Numbered from the stretch's first letter, positions 1-8,481 are shown. The stretch is 64,000 bases of DNA from Candidatus Aminicenantes bacterium UBA6072 (GCA_002436105.1 DIXU01000012.1:101773-165772), one strand, 5' to 3'. Numbers and translations are program-made. The notes: generated by a model not told the origin, from the letters alone.

Positions 1-798
1 TTTTTTCACGAAGAGGCTATGCGGGGCCAGGCGAATGCGGTGAAACGGCGATGCCAGGTCGGGGTCATGGGGATGCAGCCTCTCCAGGTACACCCCGGAG
101 TGAATGCGGTCGGCGTCTCCGCCCAGCACTTCCTCGACCGTCTTGCATCCATAAATCTCACTGGGAATGTCCTGGATCAGCGTGCCCCCCAGCGCCACGT
201 TCAGGCTCTGCAGCCCCAGGCAGATGGCCATGACGGGGAAGTCCGGGCGGGCGGCGAGCAGAGGGACAAAAGAGGGGTCGCGGCTGCCGCCCAACAGGTG
301 AAAGAGGAGCGATATCTCGTAGGCATGGCGCGCCGGCGTCGTCGGCTCGCTGAGCAGGCTGGTTTCCCGGCCGTAGAGCGCCGGGGGGATGTCCATGCCG
401 CCGGTGAAGATGATGCCGCTGGCCGATGCGAAGATCTCCCTGAATTGTGGGGTCCAGGCGTTTTCCCTGAACAGGTCCGCGATCCCCACCCGGCCGCTGA
501 GCTTGCGGAAGCGCACCCAGGAAATATCGTTCTCCCGGACAAAGGCGAAGGCGTCGCGGTACGCCCCGGCCTCTTCCGGGTTGGCGAATTCGTCCTCGTG
601 GTAGATCCCCAGCAGGACGAAGGCAGGCAGCGGCAGGATGTCCCTTTCATACATTTCAACGATGTTCCTGACCTGGAAGAGGGTGGGGTGGGTCAAGACG
701 ATGACCGGTACCCCCTGGGGAAGGCCTTCGGTCCCGGCAACTGCAGAAGAAAGGGCCAGGAACAGGAGAAGGGCGCCGGCGGCGATTGTTTTTTTCAA
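1..798 (-). CDS. Peptidase C26-like class I glutamine amidotransferase, partial
   Basis: The frame is open to the window edge, so the C-terminus is missing; 266 residues are visible. It starts with TTG at 798, preceded by GGGAGGA, and opens with a hydrophobic signal-like stretch (KKTIAAGALLLFLALSSAVA), so the product is probably exported. The core shows the class I amidotransferase pattern of the gamma-glutamyl-GABA hydrolase (PuuD/C26) branch: GGMDIPP, then the nucleophile region MAICLGLQSLNVALGG with Cys where the family has C-x-G-x-Q, then IHSGV and a catalytic-His-type HPHD segment. C26 enzymes hydrolyse gamma-glutamyl amides. An exported version is unusual and its substrate cannot be told. 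It lies behind the fab terminator, so it has its own expression or depends on leak-through. Confidence 0.75.
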   Translation of the reverse strand, partial: MKKTIAAGALLLFLALSSAVAGTEGLPQGVPVIVLTHPTLFQVRNIVEMYERDILPLPAFVLLGIYHEDEFANPEEAGAYRDAFAFVRENDISWVRFRKLSGRVGIADLFRENAWTPQFREIFASASGIIFTGGMDIPPALYGRETSLLSEPTTPARHAYEISLLFHLLGGSRDPSFVPLLAARPDFPVMAICLGLQSLNVALGGTLIQDIPSEIYGCKTVEEVLGGDADRIHSGVYLERLHPHDPDLASPFHRIRLAPHSLFVKK

Positions 799-818
799 GA
801 TGGGTTCCTCCCGGCGAG

Positions 819-851
819 AAAAAGGGGGAAAGGCTGGGCGCCTTTCCCCCT
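819..851 (-). terminator. Intrinsic terminator of the fab operon
   Basis: On the minus strand a perfect 12-bp stem (AGGGGGAAAGGC pairing with GCCTTTCCCCCT, loop of 5) is followed at once by TTTTT. It begins 5 bases after the fabF stop codon, exactly where an operon terminator is expected. Confidence 0.9.
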
Positions 852-855
852 CGGC

Positions 856-2124
856 TTATTCACTGAATTTTTTCAGAAGCAGGGAAGCGTTGGTGCCGCC
901 GAAGCCGAAGGAATTGGAGAGGGCGTAGGGGATATCGCGGCTGACGCCCTGGTTGGGCGTGTAGTTCAGGTCGCAGTCGGGGTCGGGGGTCTCGTAGTTG
1001 ATGGTTGGCGGGATGAAGGAGTCGGCGATGGCCAGGGCGGTGTACGCAGCCTCGGCGCTGCCCGTGGCGCCCAGCATGTGCCCTGTCATGGACTTGGTCG
1101 AGCTGACGGCCAGCTTGTAGGCGTGTTCGAGGAACAGGCGCTTGATGGCGTGGGTTTCAGATTTGTCGTTGAGTTCGGTGGACGTGCCGTGGGCGTTGAT
1201 ATAGGCGATGGCTTCCGGCTTGAGCTCGGCGTCGGCCAGGGCGTTTTTCATGGCCCGGTAGGCGCCATCGGCTTCGGGATCGGGAGCGGTCATGTGATAG
1301 GCGTCGCCGGTGAAGCCGTAGCCAACAACTTCGGCGTAAATGCGGGCGCCTCGCTCGTGGGCGCTTTCCAGCGATTCCAGAACCAGGAGCGAGGAGCCTT
1401 CGGCGACGACGAAACCGTCACGGCCCCTGTCAAAAGGCCGCGAGGCCTTCTGCGGCTCGTCGTTGCGTGTGGACAGGGCCCTCATGGCGGTGAACCCCGC
1501 CACGCCGAGAGGGGTGATGGGATACTCGGCGCCGCCGGCGAGCATGATGTCGGCCTCGCCGCGCTGGATGATGCGGAAGGAATCCCCGATGGCGTGCGTG
1601 CCGGTGGCGCAGGCGGTGCAGTTGGCCAGGTTGGGCCCCTTGAAGCCGAACTTGATCGATACCTGGCCGGCGGCGAGGTTGGCGATGCAAGCCGGCAGGA
1701 AGAAGGGCGAGATGCGGTCCGGTCCCTTCTGCATCAGTATTTCCTTGTTGGTCTCGATGGTCTGGATGCCGCCGATGCCCGAGCCGATATACACGCCTGC
1801 CCGCTCCTTGTCCAGCGTTCCCAGGTCCAGCCTTGAATCCTTGACCGCCTCGTCCGCGGCGATCAGGGCGAACTGGATGAAGGGATCGAACTTTCTCAGG
1901 TCCTTGCGGTCGAAATACTGGTTCGGGTCGTAATTCTTGACCTCGCCGGCGATGCGGCTGGCATGATGCCGGGCATCGAAGCGGGTGATCGGGCCGGTGC
2001 CGCTGCGCCCGTTGCGGATGTTGTCCCAGTTCTCGGCCTTGTCCTTGCCGACGGGAGTGATCAGCCCGATGCCGGTGATGACCACCCGGCGCAAAGGTAT
2101 GGTCTTGCTGATAAAGGGATCCAT
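856..2124 (-). CDS. fabF: Beta-ketoacyl-ACP synthase II
   Basis: 422 residues, the normal length for FabF. It condenses malonyl-ACP with acyl-ACP in fatty-acid elongation in the cytoplasm. The thiolase-fold landmarks are present: nucleophilic Cys near residue 172 in NCTACATGTHAIG, the first catalytic His in NAHGTSTELND, the second in MTGHMLGATG, and the C-terminal NSFGFGGTNASL loop. It is the last gene of the operon yceD-rpmF-plsX-fabG-acpP-fabF, 16 bases after acpP, with a strong terminator directly behind it. No FabH gene is visible, and FabD lies separately at 10477. Confidence 0.97.
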   Translation of the reverse strand: MDPFISKTIPLRRVVITGIGLITPVGKDKAENWDNIRNGRSGTGPITRFDARHHASRIAGEVKNYDPNQYFDRKDLRKFDPFIQFALIAADEAVKDSRLDLGTLDKERAGVYIGSGIGGIQTIETNKEILMQKGPDRISPFFLPACIANLAAGQVSIKFGFKGPNLANCTACATGTHAIGDSFRIIQRGEADIMLAGGAEYPITPLGVAGFTAMRALSTRNDEPQKASRPFDRGRDGFVVAEGSSLLVLESLESAHERGARIYAEVVGYGFTGDAYHMTAPDPEADGAYRAMKNALADAELKPEAIAYINAHGTSTELNDKSETHAIKRLFLEHAYKLAVSSTKSMTGHMLGATGSAEAAYTALAIADSFIPPTINYETPDPDCDLNYTPNQGVSRDIPYALSNSFGFGGTNASLLLKKFSE

Positions 2125-2140
2125 GGTAGCGGACAGGGGT

Positions 2141-2383
2141 TTACTGGGCTTTTTTCAGGACGTATTCGACGGCCGAACCCACGGTCGTCAGCTTCTCGGC
2201 CTCCTCCTCGGGGATCTTGAGCTCGAATTCGTCCTCCAGGGCCATGATCAGTTCGACCTGGTCCAGGGAATCGGCGCCCAGGTCCTCGACGAACTTGGCT
2301 TCCTCGGTCACCTGGTCCTCGCCGACGTTCAGCTTCTCGGCCACCACGGCTTTAACCTTGCTCAGAATTTCTTCTTTCTTCAT
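2141..2383 (-). CDS. acpP: Acyl carrier protein
   Basis: 80 residues, acidic and helical. The phosphopantetheine attachment serine is Ser39 in the [10 protein letters not shown] motif. It carries growing acyl chains for FabF and FabG, and donates acyl groups to PlsX. A strong AAGGAGGA ribosome site sits 5 bases before the ATG, consistent with the high expression usual for ACP. It lies between fabG (18-base gap) and fabF. Confidence 0.98.
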   Translation of the reverse strand: MKKEEILSKVKAVVAEKLNVGEDQVTEEAKFVEDLGADSLDQVELIMALEDEFELKIPEEEAEKLTTVGSAVEYVLKKAQ

Positions 2384-2401
2384 TTTTTCCTCCTTGGATT
2401 T

Positions 2402-3190
2402 TTAGATCAACAGTCCGCCGGAAACATTCAGCACGGTCCCGGTTATGTATTGGGCTGCGGGCGATACCAGGAAATGGACGGCTTCCGCCACCTCTTCCGG
2501 GCTGCCCGCCCTTTTGAGGGCGATCTGCGCCACGTAGGCTTCCTTGACGCTTTCGGGGAGCTTCTCGGTCATTTCGGTCAGGATGAAGCCCGGTGCGACC
2601 GCGTTGACGGTGATGTTGCGGCCGCCGAGTTCGCGGGCCATGGACTTGGTCAGGGCGATGACGCCGGCCTTGGATGCGGCGTAGTTTGCCTGGCCGGCGG
2701 TCCCGAGGATGCCGCTGACCGAGGCCAGGTTGACGATGCGGCCGAAGCGCTTCTTCATCATCTCCCTGGCGGCGGCTTGCGAGCAGAGGAATGTCCCCTT
2801 GAGGTTGACCCCCAGGACCAGCTCCCAGTCGCTTGCGCTCATGCGGATCGAGAGGTTGTCGCGCGTGATGCCGGCGTTGTTCACCAGGATGTCGATCGAG
2901 CCGAACTCGGCGACGGCCATCCTGGCCAGCGCCTCGGCGTCGCCGGGATCGGACACGTCGGTGCGCAGCGGCAGGGCGCGCACGCCCATGCCGCCGATCT
3001 CCCGGGCGGTCTTTTCGGCTTCCTCGCCCAGGATGTCGGAAACGATGACGTTCATTCCCGCCCGGGCCAGGCGCACGGCGATGGCCTTGCCGATGCCGCG
3101 CGCCGCGCCGGTGACGACGGCGTTGCGTGCCGCGTCGGTGCGCGGCGGTGCGGCCGCGTCGTTGCGCGGCGGGACGGCCGGTTCAGACAT
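2402..3190 (-). CDS. fabG: 3-oxoacyl-ACP reductase
   Basis: 262 residues of the short-chain dehydrogenase family. The NADPH-binding motif GAARGIGKA, the NNAG structural motif and the YAASKAG catalytic Tyr/Lys pair are intact, and the C-terminus ends in the typical TGTVLNVSGGLLI. It reduces 3-oxoacyl-ACP in each elongation cycle. The N-terminus is about 20 residues longer than usual and contains a degenerate repeat (PPRNDAA / PPRTDAA). The ATG at 3190 has GGAG upstream and overlaps plsX by 8 bases. A later start cannot be excluded, but no better ribosome site is visible. Confidence 0.95.
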   Translation of the reverse strand: MSEPAVPPRNDAAAPPRTDAARNAVVTGAARGIGKAIAVRLARAGMNVIVSDILGEEAEKTAREIGGMGVRALPLRTDVSDPGDAEALARMAVAEFGSIDILVNNAGITRDNLSIRMSASDWELVLGVNLKGTFLCSQAAAREMMKKRFGRIVNLASVSGILGTAGQANYAASKAGVIALTKSMARELGGRNITVNAVAPGFILTEMTEKLPESVKEAYVAQIALKRAGSPEEVAEAVHFLVSPAAQYITGTVLNVSGGLLI

Positions 3191-4226
3191 ATTTCAGCTC
3201 CTTGAGGGATTTCTGCATCTTGCCGATCTCATTCGAGATCTTGTCCAGCACCCGCTCGCTCACGAACTTGTAGCTGAGGTGGATGGCATTCTTGATGGCC
3301 TTGGCGTTGGAACCGCCGTGGCCGATGATGACGATGCCGTTGACTCCCAGCAGCAGGGCGCCGCCGTATTCGGAATAATCCAGCTTCTTCTTGATGCGTT
3401 TCAGGGAGTGCTTGAGGAAGAAGAAGCCGATCTTGGAGAAAATATTGGACATGATCTCGCGCTTGAGCATGGAGAGCATGACCTCCACCACTCCCTCGGA
3501 GACCTTCAGGGTGACGTTGCCGGTGAAGCCGTCGGTCACGATCAGGTCGACCTCGCCGATGTAGATGTCCCGGCCCTCGACATTGCCGACGAAGTTGATG
3601 TCCAGCTGCTTGAGCAGGTTATGGGCGGCCTTCGTCAGTTCGTTGCCCTTGACCTCCTCTTCGCCGATGTTCATCAGGCCGATGCGCGGGTTCTTGATGC
3701 CGAAAATGTTCTCCAGGTAGACTTTGCCCATCAGGGCGAACTCGACCAGGTTGTGGGGCTTGGATTCGGTGTTGGCGCCGACGTCGACCAGCAGCGAGTT
3801 GCCCTTCAGGGTCGGCAGCATGGTGGCCAGGGCCGGGCGGTCGATGTTCTTCATGGAGCCCAGGCCGTTCTTGGCCAGGGCCATGACGGCGCCGGTGTTG
3901 CCGGCGGAGACCATGGCCTCCGCCTTCTGGTCCCTGACCAGGTCGATGGCCTTCTTGATCGAGGTCTGCTCGCGCTTGCGCCAGTAGGAGAGGAATTGCT
4001 CCTTCATGGAGATCTCCTCCAGGGCGTCGACGATCTCCAGGCGGTCGAGCCTGATGTTGGGATATTTTTTCAATTCCTTCTGGATCTCTTTTTCCTTGCC
4101 GACCAGGATGATCTTGTACGCTTCAGAGTGGCTGTTCGCGCGGATGTAGTCCGCCACGCCCTCAATGACGACGGCGGGGGCGTGATCGCCGCCCATGGCA
4201 TCAACGGCTATGCGGACCGTTCCCAT
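3183..4226 (-). CDS. plsX: Phosphate acyltransferase PlsX
   Basis: 347 residues. PlsX makes acyl-phosphate from acyl-ACP for the PlsY route of phosphatidic acid synthesis, as a peripheral membrane enzyme. The N-terminus IAVDAMGGDHAP and internal blocks such as ATMLPTLKG, LVDVGANTESKP and VTDGFTGNVTLK are diagnostic. Its place between rpmF and fabG is a widespread arrangement linking ribosome and lipid synthesis. It is 7 bases downstream of rpmF, so it is probably on the same transcript. Confidence 0.96.
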   Translation of the reverse strand: MGTVRIAVDAMGGDHAPAVVIEGVADYIRANSHSEAYKIILVGKEKEIQKELKKYPNIRLDRLEIVDALEEISMKEQFLSYWRKREQTSIKKAIDLVRDQKAEAMVSAGNTGAVMALAKNGLGSMKNIDRPALATMLPTLKGNSLLVDVGANTESKPHNLVEFALMGKVYLENIFGIKNPRIGLMNIGEEEVKGNELTKAAHNLLKQLDINFVGNVEGRDIYIGEVDLIVTDGFTGNVTLKVSEGVVEVMLSMLKREIMSNIFSKIGFFFLKHSLKRIKKKLDYSEYGGALLLGVNGIVIIGHGGSNAKAIKNAIHLSYKFVSERVLDKISNEIGKMQKSLKELKYV

Positions 4227-4233
4227 GCCGATT

Positions 4234-4416
4234 TCAGGCTTCGCTGCCCTTGACGATCTGCTTCCCCTGGTAGAAACCGCAGTTGCCGCAGATGCGGTGG
4301 GGGAGCTTGGGCTCGTTGCACTTGGGGCAGACGGAAAGTCCCTCCACCTTCAGGGCGTCGTGGGAACGGCGTTTATTCTTGCGGGAATGGGAATGCCTGC
4401 GCTTGGGCTGGGCCAT
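4234..4416 (-). CDS. rpmF: 50S ribosomal protein L32
   Basis: 60 residues with the basic L32 N-terminus MAQPKRRHSHSRKNKRRSH. It has a zinc ribbon of two Cys-x2-Cys pairs (CPKC and CGNC), so this is the zinc-binding C+ form. It is only 3 bases downstream of yceD, the classic yceD-rpmF-plsX order. Confidence 0.96.
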   Translation of the reverse strand: MAQPKRRHSHSRKNKRRSHDALKVEGLSVCPKCNEPKLPHRICGNCGFYQGKQIVKGSEA

Positions 4417-4419
4417 GGT

Positions 4420-4929
4420 TCACCTCTTCACTTTTTCAAACAGGAATTTTATCTCGTTCTTCGCTTGGTCACAGGGACAGGCGCCGCGGTTCAGGTTGGC
4501 GCCGCAGCCGGGGCAGATGCCCTTGCAGTCGGCCTTGCAGACGGGCTTGAAAGGGACGAACAGGTTGACCTGCTCGACCAGTATCTTTTCCAGGTCGATC
4601 TGGTCGTTCTCGAAAAAAATATACTCCAGTTCCTCCTCGCCGAGGGCGGTGCTGCGGGTCTCGATCATCTCCTTGGGGAACAGGATGATGTCGAAGCGGG
4701 AATGGATCTTGAGCTCGAACTGCTCCAGGCAGCGCACGCAAACCAGGGAGATGGCCGTCTGGATGGAACCCTGGGCCTGGATGCGCCGGTCCTGCCTCTT
4801 GAGCCGGACCTGGAAGTCGAGCTCCTCGAGGAAAAAACTCCCCTCCTCGAGCAGCTGGGCGTTGTCGATGTCGATGGTATCGTTCAGCGAGTAGCCCTTG
4901 TCCGAAATTTTATTGACATTTATGATCAT
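4420..4929 (-). CDS. yceD: YceD/DUF177 family protein
   Basis: I place the start at the ATG at 4929, giving 169 residues with AAGG 6 bases upstream and a consensus promoter just behind it. The frame stays open another 22 codons upstream, but that part overlaps the promoter. DUF177 proteins sit before rpmF and are linked to 23S rRNA accumulation or ribosome assembly. The central CVRCLEQ motif is typical of the family. A second cysteine cluster near the C-terminus (CKADCKGICPGCG, then CPC) suggests a metal site. First gene of the fab operon. Confidence 0.9.
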   Translation of the reverse strand: MIINVNKISDKGYSLNDTIDIDNAQLLEEGSFFLEELDFQVRLKRQDRRIQAQGSIQTAISLVCVRCLEQFELKIHSRFDIILFPKEMIETRSTALGEEELEYIFFENDQIDLEKILVEQVNLFVPFKPVCKADCKGICPGCGANLNRGACPCDQAKNEIKFLFEKVKR

Positions 4930-4966
4930 GATTGACCTTGCACCCGGTTTCCCTGGCAAGTTCATT

Positions 4967-4995
4967 TTTATAGCATAATTCCCCCTCCATGTCAA
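4967..4995 (-). promoter_or_regulatory. Sigma70-type promoter of the yceD-fabF operon
   Basis: Minus-strand TTGACA (4995-4990), 17-bp spacer, TATAAA (4972-4967). The predicted transcript start is near 4960, about 30 bases before the yceD ATG. Confidence 0.8.
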
Positions 4996-5090
4996 TCAAG
5001 GGGCCGGGGCTTCCTGGCTCGAATGTCGAATCCCCCGCGGGGACGCGAAGAGCGGCTTCGGATCTCGTTCCGCTTGCTCCGCGTCAGGCG

Positions 5091-5813
5091 TCACGATCGC
5101 TGGTTGATCTTCCCGACCATGATTCTGGCCTTCGCGGCCATGGGGCTGAGCATATTGGCCAGTTTCTCGAACTGGGCGAGGGCTTGCCGCCGCTCGCCCT
5201 GGCGCAGCAGGACGAATCCCTTGTAGTAGATCGCCTCGTCGAAATAGGCGGGATCCATGTCCCTGATGATGCCGTCGAGGATCTCGCCGGCGCGCTCCGC
5301 TTCGCCGGCTCCGAGCAGGCTGATGGCGCGGAAGAAATCGTACTTGGGGGAGCCGGCGGCGGTGAAGGAGGGCCGATCGAGGATCTCCAGGGCGGAGCGG
5401 AAGTCCCTTTCCTGGAACGATCGCATGGCCAGTGAGAATTCCTGCTCCAAAAGGGGACCGCTCCCTTCCCCGCCGCGCATTTCGCCCTGGTGATACAGGG
5501 GCAGGTCGAAGCGGGAGAGCTCATCCAGGCGCTGCGATTGCCGGTCGCGCCGCAGCAGCAGGACGGATGTGAGAACGAGCAGGAAGAGCGCGGCCGTGGC
5601 CAGGGCGGGCCGGAGTACCCTGAGCGCGAACCGGCGCGGCCGTTCCTCGACGGGTATGTTCACTTCCCTGTTTTGCAGGGTCTCGTTGATCTTCAGGCCG
5701 AGAAAGCATTTCCGGCACTGGAAGAAGTGCTCCTCGAACTGCTCGCGCCGGGGCTCATCGATCGTTTCCTTCAGGTACGCGTCGATCAGGCTTTGGAATT
5801 CATGGCATTTCAT
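5091..5813 (-). CDS. Membrane-anchored zinc anti-sigma factor with periplasmic repeat region
   Basis: 240 residues. Residues 1-50 form a zinc anti-sigma (ZAS) domain with the H-x3-C-x2-C signature HFFQCRKC, which binds and inhibits ECF sigma factors. A single membrane segment follows near 65-85 (LRPALATAALFLLVLTSVLL). The rest, predicted periplasmic, looks like TPR-type helical repeats rich in Ala/Glu and could sense a partner. The gene is 14 bases after the ECF sigma gene, in the usual sigma/anti-sigma order, with GAGGGA before the ATG. Confidence 0.85.
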   Translation of the reverse strand: MKCHEFQSLIDAYLKETIDEPRREQFEEHFFQCRKCFLGLKINETLQNREVNIPVEERPRRFALRVLRPALATAALFLLVLTSVLLLRRDRQSQRLDELSRFDLPLYHQGEMRGGEGSGPLLEQEFSLAMRSFQERDFRSALEILDRPSFTAAGSPKYDFFRAISLLGAGEAERAGEILDGIIRDMDPAYFDEAIYYKGFVLLRQGERRQALAQFEKLANMLSPMAAKARIMVGKINQRS

Positions 5814-5827
5814 GTTCCCTCAACTGG

Positions 5828-6379
5828 TCAATACAAGTTCTTGCGCATTATCTCAGCGCGTATTCTTTTTATGGCCCGCTCCTTGCGCACGCTGACGTAA
5901 TGGTGGGAACGGCCCGTCAATTCGGCGATCTCGCCGATCTTCCGTTCCTGCAGGAAGAACGCGTTCAGGATCAGGCGGTCGATGCGCGGCAGGCCGCGGA
6001 TCAGCCCTTCCAGCACCTGCCGCAGCCTCTGGTTCTCCAGGCGCTCGTATTCGGTGAAATCACTGCACAGTTCGCAGACGGAACTGAAATTCCTCTGAAT
6101 ATCATTGTTTTTCTTCTGCCTGTAAAAGTAATTGTAAAGGACGCGCTTGGCGATGCCGAACATGAAGGGGGCGATCCAGGCCGCCCCGCTCAGCTTGCCC
6201 TGGTCGAGGCCGGTGAAAAAAGCGCTGAATACGTCCTGGACCAGGTCCTCGTAACAGCTCTCACCCTTGATGCGGTTGCGGAAATAGGCGAAGATGCGGG
6301 GGTTGAACGTGCGGATCAATTCCTTTTGCGCCTCCGGGTCGCGGGCGCGCAGTCTTTCGAAAAATCGCTCGTCGTCCAT
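5828..6379 (-). CDS. ECF-family RNA polymerase sigma factor
   Basis: 183 residues with the two ECF domains. Region 2 is at about 20-95 (YEDLVQDVFSAFF, then FGIAKRVLYNYFYRQKK) and region 4 at about 125-178 (LPRIDRLILNAFFLQERK, then an HTH of the form IGEIAELTGRSHHYVSVR). It recruits RNA polymerase to stress or envelope regulon promoters when released by the anti-sigma factor encoded next. It follows the 129-residue secreted protein by 3 bases. Its targets cannot be read from this window. The CHAT gene facing it is a candidate. Confidence 0.93.
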   Translation of the reverse strand: MDDERFFERLRARDPEAQKELIRTFNPRIFAYFRNRIKGESCYEDLVQDVFSAFFTGLDQGKLSGAAWIAPFMFGIAKRVLYNYFYRQKKNNDIQRNFSSVCELCSDFTEYERLENQRLRQVLEGLIRGLPRIDRLILNAFFLQERKIGEIAELTGRSHHYVSVRKERAIKRIRAEIMRKNLY

Positions 6380-6382
6380 CTC

Positions 6383-6772
6383 TCAGGGCGCGGGCTGCAG
6401 CTCGATTTCCAGTATGTTATTGCTGAAATCGCTTTCCGGCAGGGTTTTCCCCTCGTTCAGCACGACTCGGATCCGCAGGGGGGTGATGACCCGGAAGTTC
6501 GTTTTGAAGACGATCAGGCTGTGCCCGAGGAAGATCGTCGGATCGACCGACTTGACCTGGTATTCGGCCCTTTTGACGCCGTTGATGGAGAGGCTGATGA
6601 AAACCTTGTCCCGGTCGGTTGCGGTCGGGATCCAGTCCTGGGGCGAGGAATTCTCGATCTTCAAGGCGATGAAGCCGTCCTGGACCAGCAGAACGCCGCT
6701 GGCCTTGAAGTCGGGGTAGTCCTCGGCGTTCAGCACCCCAAAGGCCAGCAGGAAAAGCAGCAGAATTTTCAT
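6383..6772 (-). CDS. Small secreted protein with CARDB-like beta-sandwich
   Basis: 129 residues with an N-terminal signal peptide (MKILLLFLLAFGVLNA, predicted cleavage before EDYPD). The mature part has alternating beta-strands and ends in the SNNILEIEL pattern typical of CARDB/Ig-like adhesion modules. No catalytic motif is seen. It is the first gene of the operon with the ECF sigma and anti-sigma genes, so it may be the periplasmic input of that system. That role is inference from position only. AAGGAAGG precedes the ATG. Confidence 0.7.
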   Translation of the reverse strand: MKILLLFLLAFGVLNAEDYPDFKASGVLLVQDGFIALKIENSSPQDWIPTATDRDKVFISLSINGVKRAEYQVKSVDPTIFLGHSLIVFKTNFRVITPLRIRVVLNEGKTLPESDFSNNILEIELQPAP

Positions 6773-6799
6773 GGTTTCCTTCCTTTCTTGAATGCAAAT

Positions 6800-6829
6800 T
6801 CTATACTTTTATCTCCCTTTTTTCAACAA
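6800..6829 (-). promoter_or_regulatory. Probable promoter of the sigma/anti-sigma operon
   Basis: Minus strand TTGTTG (6829-6824), 18-bp spacer, TATAGA (6805-6800), about 20 bases before a well-marked ribosome site. Its -35 box is one base from the -35 box of the divergent CHAT-gene promoter, so the two promoters are back to back. Confidence 0.5.
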
Positions 6830-6830
6830 A

Positions 6831-6859
6831 TTGAAAAAAAATACTGCTTCCGCTATAAT
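6831..6859 (+). promoter_or_regulatory. Promoter of the CHAT-domain gene, predicted leaderless
   Basis: TTGAAA (6831-6836), 17-bp spacer, perfect TATAAT (6854-6859). The ATG at 6868 is only 8 bases after the -10 box, so transcription should begin at or 1-2 bases before the start codon. No ribosome site fits between. Confidence 0.8.
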
Positions 6860-6867
6860 TCCCGGTC

Positions 6868-8472
6868 ATGAAGAGATGGGTGAACTCATGCTTCGCCCTG
6901 TTCCTGCTGGCCTGGCCGGCGGCGGCGGACCGCTCGCCGCGCGACGGGGGGCTGCCCGCGATGCAGCAGGACCTCTCTGCCATCATTGAACGGCTGCTTG
7001 CCTGCCATGAGCGGGGTACGGACCTCGGCTTTCTCGAGTCGGCACTCCATGTGGCCGAGGTCCGGACCCACCCGCTGTTTGAACTGGAGTGGGGGAAGCA
7101 TCCCGGGAATGCGAAAGTGGAGCGCGAGCTTCTGCGCGGAGCGGCGCGATCCCTCGCTCGTTTCGCTGCCGGCGACTGTCCCGGGGCCCGGGGGAACCAG
7201 CGGGAACTTCTGCAACTGGCGCAGAAGTTCATCCAGGCCAACGGCCGTTCCCGGACGGTGAACCGTGAGAAGGCCCTGGAGCTTTCCCCATCCTGCGGCA
7301 TCGGGCAACTGCGCGAGAGCCTGGCTCCTTCCCAGCTGCTGCTGAAATACGTGCTGCTGGAAGACCGGGTCCTGGTCTTCTATTTCGGCGCCAACCAGGC
7401 CGGCTACCAGTTCCTGCCGTTCGGCCGTTCCCAGGTCGTGGCCATGGTGCAGCGGCTGGTCGATCCGCTGGAGGCCTTCGCCGACGGCAAGGTCGATTAC
7501 CTGCGCATCCATTTTGACATGGGACTGGCCCAACGCCTGTTCAATGTCCTGCTGAAGAAGGTCGTTGAGCTTTTTCCCCAGGCCGATGAGCTCATCATCA
7601 TTCCCGACGGCGAGTTGTTCAAATTGCCTTTCGAGGCGCTGGTGACGGGATTTGACGATCATTTCCCGCAGAACGACGCCCTGTTCTCGGAATATGAAGC
7701 CGCCGGGTACGTGATCCAGGATTTCAACGTCTCGTATTTCTTTTCCCTGGCCGATTTCCTTCGCTCCTTCCGTGTCCCGCCGGATTATGCTTACGACCTG
7801 GCCGCGTTCGGCAATCCGCTGGTCGCGGCCCGCCCGCCGGACTCGTCGTCTGCGCCCGCGCGCGGCGCCCCGGCCGGCGGAGGCGCCTTCGCCGCCATCC
7901 CCTCGACCCGCCAGGAGGTGCTCAGCCTGGAAAAGCTGTTCAGCGGCAAGCGGAGGCGGATCTTCCTGGGGAACGATTTCAACCGGGAGAACTTCTCCCG
8001 CTTCGCCCCCAAGGCCAGGCTGGTCCACCTGGCCACCCATTTCTTCAATGACCAGAAGGATCCGCAGCGCTCGGCCTTCCTGTTCTCTCCCGCCGGCAAG
8101 GAGCCGCCTTTCTGCGACGCGAAGCAGATCCTCGATCTCCGGCTGCAGGCGGAACTGGTCATCCTGAGCGCCTGCGAGACATCGGAGCGGAACCTGCTCG
8201 GCTTCAAGCTCGTCAGCGGCATCACGGCCGCTTTTCGCCGTTCGGGCGTGCGGGGCCTGATCGCCAGTCTCTGGCCGGTGGATGAGCTCAGTTCCCGGCT
8301 GGTGCCGCTGTTCTACAGCCGGTACCTGGAGGGCGAGGATGGCGCCGCGGCGCTGCGCAGCGCCAAACTGGCCCTGTTCGGCAAAACCATCGCCATCCGC
8401 GATGATCTTCAACTGTCCCTGGCCCATCCCTTTCTTTGGGCCAACTACGTCCTCTACCGCTTCTATCGCTGA
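6868..8472 (+). CDS. Exported CHAT-domain (caspase-like) protein
   Basis: 534 residues. The C-terminal part (about 330-534) is a CHAT domain of the caspase/separase clan. It has the catalytic His391 in VHLATHF and the catalytic Cys436 in ILSACETS, followed by the typical GFKLVSGITAAFRRSGVRG and SLWPVDE blocks. The N-terminus is a signal peptide (SCFALFLLAWPAAAD), so the protein is predicted periplasmic or outer-membrane. Most CHAT proteases are cytoplasmic, so this is unusual. The middle part is helical, like the repeat regions that precede CHAT domains elsewhere. It is transcribed divergently from an ECF sigma/anti-sigma operon, with abutting promoters, which suggests a joint stress or signalling unit. 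The substrate is unknown. Confidence 0.85.
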   Translation: MKRWVNSCFALFLLAWPAAADRSPRDGGLPAMQQDLSAIIERLLACHERGTDLGFLESALHVAEVRTHPLFELEWGKHPGNAKVERELLRGAARSLARFAAGDCPGARGNQRELLQLAQKFIQANGRSRTVNREKALELSPSCGIGQLRESLAPSQLLLKYVLLEDRVLVFYFGANQAGYQFLPFGRSQVVAMVQRLVDPLEAFADGKVDYLRIHFDMGLAQRLFNVLLKKVVELFPQADELIIIPDGELFKLPFEALVTGFDDHFPQNDALFSEYEAAGYVIQDFNVSYFFSLADFLRSFRVPPDYAYDLAAFGNPLVAARPPDSSSAPARGAPAGGGAFAAIPSTRQEVLSLEKLFSGKRRRIFLGNDFNRENFSRFAPKARLVHLATHFFNDQKDPQRSAFLFSPAGKEPPFCDAKQILDLRLQAELVILSACETSERNLLGFKLVSGITAAFRRSGVRGLIASLWPVDELSSRLVPLFYSRYLEGEDGAAALRSAKLALFGKTIAIRDDLQLSLAHPFLWANYVLYRFYR

Positions 8473-8481
8473 GCGGCCGCA

